A DNA stretch of 64,000 nucleotides from Annona cherimola (lineage: Eukaryota > Streptophyta > Magnoliopsida > Magnoliales > Annonaceae). The stretch covers positions 77,332,224 to 77,396,223 of the forward strand of contig CM059971.1 of NCBI GenBank assembly GCA_030490835.1. The letters run 5' to 3'. The notes under the pieces are model-generated. The model was not told where the DNA came from and made no database searches. It worked only from the letters and a program-made list of their open reading frames with translations. The position numbers were made by a program, and so were the translations under genes. How positions within the stretch are numbered: the stretch's first letter is position 1; the number at the start of each line of letters is the position of its first letter. This document shows positions 57,002-64,000 of the stretch, one piece after another.

Positions 57002-57002
<1 letters not shown>

Positions 57003-57009
57003 TTGGCCT

Positions 57010-57840
57010 CCCAGGGAGAAAGGAATATATACAACGGCGAAACCAAATTACCACAAAAAAAGGGAATTGTGTCAGAGAGAATCCGGCCAGGAGATGAGGT
57101 GGATATCTTATAAAAAAAAATTTGTTGCTTTTGATGTTTTAATTCATTTAATACATTTTTTATGCTTCTAATGTTCATGTATTTTCAAAATTTGATGGGT
57201 AACCATTACAACAATAAGTGTTAAGTAAGAGAGGTCCTGGTGGGGGCCACCTACAGTAAAGGCCATGATAATGTGGCTTAATATGGGCCGTTCATTCCAT
57301 TTTGTTATGATTTATTTCTTTGAATTCCGATTTAAATAATAAAATAGTTCATTTCTATATTTTTGATGCTTCTGGACTCAATGGAAGGGTTTGATTTTTC
57401 ATTTAAGTCCTAATTTTTAAGATATTAAATTAAATGATTATTTTTTCATTTAATTAAGTTTTATTTGGACCATTATCCATTTTCAAATAATTTTCTACTT
57501 GCTAGTCATAGTGGGACTAATTTATTATTTTTACAGGTGTACCAAATTCAGTGAGACACTAGCATATTGGATTTACGTGAAGATTTTCAAGAATAATTAT
57601 TTCTATTTATTTATTTTAAAGGCATGTATTAAGAGCGATATACTTGTAATTTTTTTTATTTGTGTCTTGATGTAATAATGGGAACATGACTAGTAGAAGT
57701 GAAATTTTAAAATTTTTATGAAATTATAATAATTAATTTTGTCATAAATGTGTGATTGATCTTGGAAAATTGCATTAAATACACGGTCCAAGATCACTTT
57801 TTTGGACCGGTATGTTACAAGACTTGTCAAAGTAAGATAA
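57010..57840. other. AT-rich intergenic DNA, no gene seen
   Basis: Nothing recognisable was found. Confidence 0.45.
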
Positions 57841-57844
57841 GAAT

Positions 57845-58050
57845 ATGATTGACTCATACCTGGATCTACCTAACCCAAGTTGCATTTTTATATACAATTA
57901 TTTTACTTTTAAATTATTTCTATATAACTGCCAGTACAACTAATCTACTTATTTTATCTTTATTATACTCTTCGTTATCACATCTATCATATTATTTTTT
58001 TATTTTAAAAACTTTTATACTAAAATATTTTTTATATACAAATTTTACTC
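57845..58050 (-). mobile_element. MITE family M3, reversed fragment
   Basis: The reverse complement of the M3 interior is visible (AACTAATCTACTTATTTTAT, TCACATCTATCATATTATTT). The ends are degraded. Confidence 0.45.
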
Positions 58051-58139
58051 TTCATTATTACTTTACAAATGCAACAACGCAATTGCCAAAAGTAGTAATC
58101 TTTTCTGTTATTGGGCTCCGATCGCATGCTCCTGGGCAC

Positions 58140-58440
58140 ATACACCTATTTTTTTTGAAAATTTTCTGCAATATTGTTAATCTATGTGTATTTAATATGT
58201 ATATAATTTTTTACCATTTTTGGAGTATTTTAGATATTTATTTTTTATTTTTGAAAAATCAGTGGCATTTTAGGTAATTTACAATTACTAAAATGCCACT
58301 AATTTTTAAAAATAAAAAATAAATATCTAAAATACTCTAAAAATAGTAAAAATTAATACGTAGGTTAAATATACCTAGATTAATAATATTATAAAAAATT
58401 TCAAAAAATTTAAAAAATAAATATATGCACTCGGGATCAT
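58140..58440. mobile_element. Foldback family M4, near-perfect palindrome
   Basis: The arms around about 58285 (AGTGGCATTTTAGGTAATTT and ACTAAAATGCCACTAATTTT) continue outward for about 140 bp with high complementarity. The borders read CACATACACC and ATATATGCACTCGGG. Confidence 0.7.
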
Positions 58441-58464
58441 TGAAGCATAGTATCAAAATCCCCT

Positions 58465-58472
58465 GTTATTGG
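58465..58472. repeat. 8-bp TSD of hAT family B copy 2, left
   Basis: GTTATTGG is repeated exactly at 60206-60213. Confidence 0.9.
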
Positions 58473-60205
58473 CAGTGTTGTCAGAACCGAACCGGTGATT
58501 GAACCGGTAAAGGAACTGGTCTGGTTCGAACCGGTTCGACCGGTTAAGCGAACCGGTTCGAACCGGTGACGTCAGCATGACATATTTATGATGTCATAAA
58601 TATTAAATTATTTTTAAATTTTAAGTAAATATATTAATAAGTTAATCCTAATTTAACATCTATAATATGATTATGAGCCATTTATAAGTTTTTTATACTT
58701 TAATTACAGAATTTGAAACCCAGATAATAAAATTTAATTAAATCTACCTTATCCAACAACGTCTAATAACATCTAACAACATCTAACGACATCTAACAGC
58801 ATCTAACCAGATCTAACGACATCTAACAGCATTTAGCTTTTAATATCAATAAGTTAATCCTAATTTAGCACATGTAATATGATCTTCAGCTCTTTATAAG
58901 GTCATTTATACGTTAATTATAGAACTTAAAACCCAGATAATATAATTTAATGAAATCTACCTTAATCTAATAGCATCTAACGATATCTAATAGCATCTAA
59001 CGACATTTAAGAGACACTCAAATTTTATGACATAAATAAAATATTAAAAATAAATTTCCAGATTGCACATAAATCGTCCTAGGTACTAAGAAATTCACCT
59101 AAAATCTAATTTTCTTATTTATTACTCGTCGGTATAAAGATACATGTGATTATAATAATTCATATCTTATGGAAGATAATGTCAATTTAAAAATAGAATA
59201 TTATTAATTGAATTAATATTTTTATTAAATAAAAACTTTATTGAAAATTACATCATTTTGTAGTTATTTTATATCATTTTCACTTTGTTTTAAGAGAAAT
59301 TATATTGAAATTGAGGTTTTGATGCAATACTTAGTGATATTTAAATTTTTTACACAAAAATTATATTTACATAACTTTGGAGATTCTATTAGATTATTAA
59401 GGAATTTTTATAAAATTATTTTGAATGCTCTATATTGCAAATAACGATCTATGTATACACGAATTCAATGGTCCGCTGGACCACCAAAATTTTTTTTTCC
59501 TCTTCTCCTCCCATTCGCAAGGTCGCTAATGGCTTCTGCATCGACATGGAAAAAGGGAAAACGAGAAAGGTGGATGATCGACGAGCAGGTTGGCACAATA
59601 ATGAGTTTTCCGTTTTTGGCGTCACTCCCTAAGAGCATGCTCCTTCCAATTTTGTGTCTGCTGAGAGAAAACGGAGGGCGACGGCTCTGCAGCTGTGCAA
59701 AAATCGATTTTGGGGCAGCCTGCTGGTCGCCGGAAATGGAGGTCGCCGCTGTTTCGCCTGCTGGTATTTCGGTTGCTGGTCTCGGCGAGGACGGGGGCGA
59801 CTGTCGCGAGGAAGACGAGGCGGCGTTGGCGGACGCTAACGGCGATGAGGTCGAAGACGGGGCCGGCAGTGGGTGCGACCAGAGAGTCAGAGACGGCGAG
59901 ACTTCCCGGCGGACGGTGAAAGTGCGTGCGACAATGGCACGGGCGGGCGGACACGAGGAAGAGGCTCGGGCGGACGGGCAGCGCAGGGGTGGCGTCTGGC
60001 GTGTCGCGACTCGCGAGGAAGACGACGCGGGAGTGTTGAACCGGGCGAACCCGGTTGGACCAGTCTTTCCGGTTCGACAGTCGGTTCGACGGTTCAAGCG
60101 GTTTTTCTTAATTGAACCGAACCGCTAGTATTCGAACCGGATACGAGACCGGTTCCCGGTCGGACCGGTCCGACCGGCCGGTCCGGTCCGGTTTTAATAA
60201 CACTG
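58473..60205 (+). mobile_element. Non-autonomous hAT-like element, family B copy 2
   Basis: The ends are CAGTGTTGTCAGAACCGAAC and, inverted, CAGTGTTATTAAAACCGGAC. A perfect 8-bp duplication GTTATTGG flanks them. The AT-rich half comes first and the GC-rich block (about 59480-60050) lies next to the CCGG-rich end, so the element is inverted relative to 18409-20096. The long overlapping frames of the GC block (59451-60128 plus, 60097-59465 minus) are Arg/Gly/Ala/Ser-rich on both strands, as expected from composition, and resemble no transposase. Confidence 0.85.
58745..58840 (+). repeat. 10-bp tandem repeat inside hAT family B copy 2
   Basis: Units of the type ACATCTAACR recur about eight times in a row. 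A second shorter cluster lies at 58960-59010. Confidence 0.8.
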
Positions 60206-60213
60206 GTTATTGG
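60206..60213. repeat. 8-bp TSD of hAT family B copy 2, right
   Basis: GTTATTGG matches 58465-58472. Confidence 0.9.
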
Positions 60214-60635
60214 GCAGTGCTGTTTGACGAATGCGCGGTGCGGGTTGAAAAGTCAAACGCCTGCAATCAAGAAATAAAACGAAACAAAAGAAAGCAACTC
60301 AGACGCCCATCCAGACAGTTTGACGATTGGGACAGGGCATGAACAAATCCACAGCCTTTGGACGTTTGCATGGTCGCTGCTGGCGTGCTGGTAATCCGTT
60401 TCCCATAATCACCGGTGTCTGGACAAGACAAAACCCCGCAAAAAGCCGGGTGATGTACAGGCAGGGGTGTTCACGGATGGGGCCGGATGGATGATGGCCG
60501 TGCCACCTAAAGGGTTGTTCAGTTGTCACAATGTACAAATATACTAATAAAAAAAATTTAAAAAAACGAGTGGAATGGATGATGGCCGTGGACGTTGGGA
60601 CTCGATTGCATGCGTGTATGCTCCCTGACGCATAC
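60214..60635. other. Intergenic DNA, no gene seen
   Basis: This is a moderately GC-rich stretch without a family signature. A short duplicated phrase GGATGATGGCCGTG occurs at about 60488 and 60578. Confidence 0.4.
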
Positions 60636-60920
60636 ATCCTTTTTTAATTTTTTTTTCAAATTTTTTTTACAATATTGTTAATCTATATCTATTTAATATG
60701 TGTATAAATTTTTATCATTTTTAGAATATTTTAGATATTTATTTTTTATTTTTGAAAATCAATGGCATTTTAGGTAATTTAACTGATTTTCAAAAATCAA
60801 AAATAAATATTTAAAATGCTCTAAAAATGGTAAAAATTTATACACATGTTAAATACACTTATATTAACAGTTTTATAAAAAAAAATTTGAAAAAAAATAA
60901 AAAAAAAGGTGTATGCGCCA
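60636..60920. mobile_element. Foldback family M4, near-perfect palindrome
   Basis: The borders CTGACGCATACATCC and GGTGTATGCGCCAG are inverted, and the arms meet at about 60780 (TTTAGGTAATTTAACTGATT). The whole stretch would fold into one hairpin. Confidence 0.7.
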
Positions 60921-60989
60921 GTGAAAGTTAGCATGGCTGAAGGAATGATGACACTTCTATTATTTTAAAAGATATTTTTCAAGATATTT

Positions 60990-61235
60990 ATTTTAAAAAT
61001 TTATAAAACTGTTATTTTAGGTGTATTTAATATTTTCAGAGATGTATATATATATATATATATTAAAATAGATGAGGTCTTAGTTATTTTTACATGACTA
61101 AAATACACCTATTTTTAAAAAAATTAAAAAATATATTTATACATCTCTAAAAATGGTAAAACTTAATACATATGTTTATGCTAAATACACCTACGTTGAA
61201 AATTTTATAAAAAGATTTTCAAAAATAAAGTTTTG
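60990..61235. mobile_element. Foldback family M4 copy
   Basis: The inverted arms are TTATTTTAGGTGTATTTAAT and GACTAAAATACACCTATT, with an internal (TA)n tract at 61047-61062. Confidence 0.5.
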
Positions 61236-61239
61236 CACC

Positions 61240-61595
61240 CTAATACATTGAAATTTCAAAGTATCAAGATGCATTGAAACATTACTCGAGTATCGAAGGT
61301 AACAACATGCGAAAGTTTTGAATACATATTAAACAATGTTAGTTTATCGATAACTTTTAAATTTCCGGGGACCTGATTGTTATTAATCAAAATTGACAGG
61401 TTCTTTTTAAAAGATATTAATATGTGAAATTATTTCAATTTATTAGAAGCTTATAAAGATCATCAAATTTAGAATTAAGTTCAAATATAACCATAAATTT
61501 TACCCCTATATATTTCCATATATGTATATATACGTACAACTATAAATTTATAAAATATGAAATATAGTTATGCATTTTCATCATATTTCCAAATG
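61240..61595. other. AT-rich intergenic DNA, no gene seen
   Basis: Nothing recognisable was found. Confidence 0.45.
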
Positions 61596-61599
61596 AGCT

Positions 61600-62120
61600 A
61601 TGCTTCTATATAAAGAGTTATATAAAAACAATTTTGTGTAACTTCCTTTATTTTTAAGATATTGATAATTAATGTAAAACACGATCTATTCACTGTATTT
61701 AACATCATTTGTTTAGTTAGAAGACTACGTTTTATCCAAATCAAATAAATACATGGGCCACATTCGCTCAAAAATAGATATATGCATATCTAAGTTAGAA
61801 AACATGCTTAGATATATCTATATATGTATTAAAATATTATAAAACTTTATAAAATCATTTATCTATATTTTAGTGATATTTTAGATAGTTTAGATGTTAA
61901 AAATATTACTTAAAAATTAATTTTTAAAATTAAATTATTTTATTACATTCATTTTACACATTTATAGATAGTTATATACAATAATACCAAATAAATAAGA
62001 GAGTTTTCATCATAATATAAATAATGCCAAATGCAATAGATTAAATGAATCTTTCATAAACTATTAAATTATTAAAAATGAAAGATATTGCAATGAAAAG
62101 AAGTTTCATAAGAGCATAAC
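61600..62120 (+). mobile_element. MITE family M2 copy
   Basis: The interior matches the M2 family in order (CACTGTATTTAACATCATTT, TTTTAGATAGTTTAGATGTT, TTTCATAAACTATT). The ends have inverted TTCTATATAAAGAG and TTTCATAAGAGC motifs. Confidence 0.6.
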
Positions 62121-62124
62121 CTTT

Positions 62125-62990
62125 TCTAAACATGGTAACTATTTATTCAGTTTTCTTAGATGTTTTTACCAAAAATGTTTTAGCTAAAACCAAAACCTAG
62201 CACTAAAAAAAGTCATTGCTATGTGATTATAAAAACATAAAGCTACGGTATTCATGCAATAAAAATTGTTCTTTATATGAAAAGTGGAAGATGAATTTAT
62301 GTTTTAGCTTACGTTATCATGGCAAGAACACAAGGGCGAAACTCAATTTCAAATTTTTATAATTGCGTGGTTTATCCGGGGTTGACGAGGTGTAAATTTT
62401 GTGAACATAGTTAGAATCAACCTAGTAATTTATGTATAAAATCTACCAATTATTTATTTAATGTATAGAAATAATGTTATTATAGGGCTTCATGACGACG
62501 AATTATTCATGTATGAAAATTACATAATTAGTCTTAAACTACGTAATAGTGAGTTCACATTAAACATGCAAATTTCATCAACTCGCACTCTTGAAATTTT
62601 ATTTACTTAAGGGTTCATTTCTAATATAATTACAATTCATACTCGTACTTAAAATATAATATTTATAAAAATGACATAAGTGTCTACATACCAATTTTGT
62701 CCAGAGACTAGTTCCGGTTTAACTATTTTTGAAATTGCTTTGAACCTGTACATTAATAATTTATATAAAACATATGACAATTTTTAAGCTAAAGACTATT
62801 AACTTAAAAGTTCAAACATAATGTACATTATAATTATAATTTTAAGAAATTACAAAAAATGAAGTAATTACCTCAAAAAATAAGACAATATCTCATCCAA
62901 CTTTGGTTCCTTTTGAATTCAAACACGTCTTTATTATTCTATTTCTCACGGAGCTCCTTCATTACTAATTTTTTAATGTCATTATCCGTC
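62125..62990. other. AT-rich intergenic DNA, no gene seen
   Basis: Nothing recognisable was found. Confidence 0.45.
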
Positions 62991-62999
62991 TATCGAACC

Positions 63000-63205
63000 T
63001 CTCCAATTGGTTTATTCCTGCCAACCTCTTGAATTGGTTTAACCCGGCCGAACAAAAAAACGGTTCAACAGGTTCTGTGGAGCTTAAAAAGATACATTAA
63101 AAATCGAGGTGAATCGAATTCGCGAGGTGATCGGTTCCAGTTTATCCGATTTCGAAAAGCAATTGGAACTGCCGGTTCAACCCAGTTTTGATAACACTAT
63201 TATAT
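63000..63205 (+). mobile_element. Degraded end of a hAT family B element
   Basis: Scattered CGGTTC/GGTTCAAC motifs lead to GTTTTGATAACACTA at about 63185-63199, the same terminal phrase as family B. The other end is missing, so this is a solo remnant. Confidence 0.45.
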
Positions 63206-63930
63206 ACTTTATTCCTAATTCCAGACATGATAATTTATTCCAAATATGATAATTTTGTTAAGTTCTATTTTATAACGTTAAAATTTTTTTCGAAAATAAC
63301 GAAATTACCCTAACAATTTCTGAGTAGTGCGCCCCTACTATATATTAAGTTGAATTTTCCTATATATCAATACAAGTTTTGCATTCATATGTTAGACCTA
63401 CAGTGGAGGCTAATGTATATAGCCTCACGTATATCGTCGAGCGCAGGGTGCTCTATCATCTTCCCGAATCGATCACCCGTGACTACCGATTGTGGATGGA
63501 CTTTGCTTAGCGTGGCAATTGAGATTCGAGCTGACCACCATGTGATTAAAAGCATGAAAACTGCACGCTCGTACCTTCCTTGGCTTCGATTATCTTCACC
63601 ACTGGCAACAATGAAATCTAGCCATTGCGACCATCATTCTGCAAGCCCGCCATTATTGCTGCCTTCTTTTATAAATCCAAGCAGCAACGACGACCAGTAG
63701 CGAACACCATAGACATCTCTCTAACCCAGTTCAAAAAAATCTTAACGATTGTCAGCAATCAAAATTGCGCCACCGGCATATTCGACGCTTAAAACGAAGA
63801 TTAGACGTCTCTCTTTGGCAGTGGTACTTCTTCTGCATAAATCCAAGGTTAGCAACATAACTCGTTTCGGGACCACAACATTAGTTTACAAGGGGTGCAT
63901 TCACGTGCAAATACTCATTTATATTTTTTT
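63206..63930. other. Intergenic DNA with an unidentified GC-richer segment
   Basis: The frame 63350-63700 and its GC-rich surroundings (63420-63860) stand out from AT-rich flanks but match no family I recognise. Upstream phrases such as GAAATTACCCTAACAATTTC recall Mutator-like ends, so it may be transposon cargo. Confidence 0.3.
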
Positions 63931-64000
63931 TGAAATTTTTTTTTATACAAATGTTAATCTAAATGTATTTAACATGTTTATCAATTTTTACCATTGTTGG
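63930..64000. mobile_element. Start of another M4 foldback, cut by the window end
   Basis: The arm phrase GTTAATCTAAATGTATTTAA and the following TTTTTACCATTGTTGG match the left arms of the 58140 and 60636 copies. Confidence 0.5.

Noticed and set aside
56660..57178. Frames with long Ile-Tyr repeats
   Set aside because: They are translations of the (TA)n microsatellite.
59451..60128. 225-codon plus-strand frame and 210-codon minus-strand frame
   Set aside because: Both lie in the GC-rich block of hAT family B copy 2, overlap on opposite strands and match no known protein.
1..64000. CRISPR arrays, bacterial operons, riboswitches or origins
   Set aside because: The sequence is plant nuclear DNA. 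The tandem repeats seen are contiguous, without spacers, and no prokaryotic signals are present.

Overview
This window reads as nuclear DNA of a flowering plant. It is very AT-rich, has spliced genes with short GT-AG introns, and contains plant-type gene families: peroxisomal enoyl-CoA delta isomerase, L-gulonolactone oxidase, a plastid-type terpene synthase and a plant leucine-rich-repeat receptor. It also carries L1-type LINEs with a C-terminal RNase H, hAT, Mutator-like and MITE families, and tRNA-derived SINE-like pieces. Nothing looks grass-like, but I cannot name the species. All identifications were made by eye.

The region is gene-poor and repeat-dominated. Only one gene looks intact: an intronless enoyl-CoA delta isomerase (ECI) at 30746-31465. 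A second ECI copy on the same strand (48036-49663) is split by a 912-bp non-autonomous hAT element with a perfect 8-bp target-site duplication. Other gene remains are a terpene synthase pseudogene (12391-14190), an L-gulonolactone oxidase pseudogene (50683-52381) and an LRR-receptor fragment (about 25780-26800).

Layout: 1-5330 is AT-rich DNA with an LTR relic (1214-2500). 5337-7700 holds a LINE tail and a long-TIR Mutator-like element with GC-rich cargo. 8140-12030 is MITEs plus a hAT-like element (9069-10924). 12391-14190 is the terpene synthase pseudogene with a LINE tail in its first intron. 14195-17645 is MITEs and a decayed LINE. 18409-20096 is a hAT-like element whose sister lies inverted at 58473-60205. 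20100-30700 is MITEs, AT-rich DNA and the LRR fragment. 30746-31465 is the intact ECI gene. 32090-39030 is foldback MITEs, a Ty1/copia relic and SINE-like pieces. 39605-47775 is an inverted-repeat-bounded unit holding a LINE with a 19-bp TSD. 48036-49663 is the split ECI. 49750-52657 is an inverted-repeat unit carrying the oxidase pseudogene, a Pack-MULE candidate. 52830-64000 is MITEs, tandem duplications, the second hAT copy and AT-rich DNA.

The most interesting observations are these. (1) The hAT in ECI places a TAG stop exactly at the insertion point, and the duplicated target supplies an in-frame ATG after it. The element plus flanking G residues also forms a GT...AG unit whose removal would restore the frame with two extra codons. 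(2) A gene with retained introns sits between about 190-bp inverted repeats, with an unexplained outer 62-bp direct repeat. (3) A terpene synthase exon carries seven in-frame stops and no indel, a pattern expected from decay of methylated cytosines. (4) Two sister hAT-like elements have perfect TSDs but differing GC-rich interiors.
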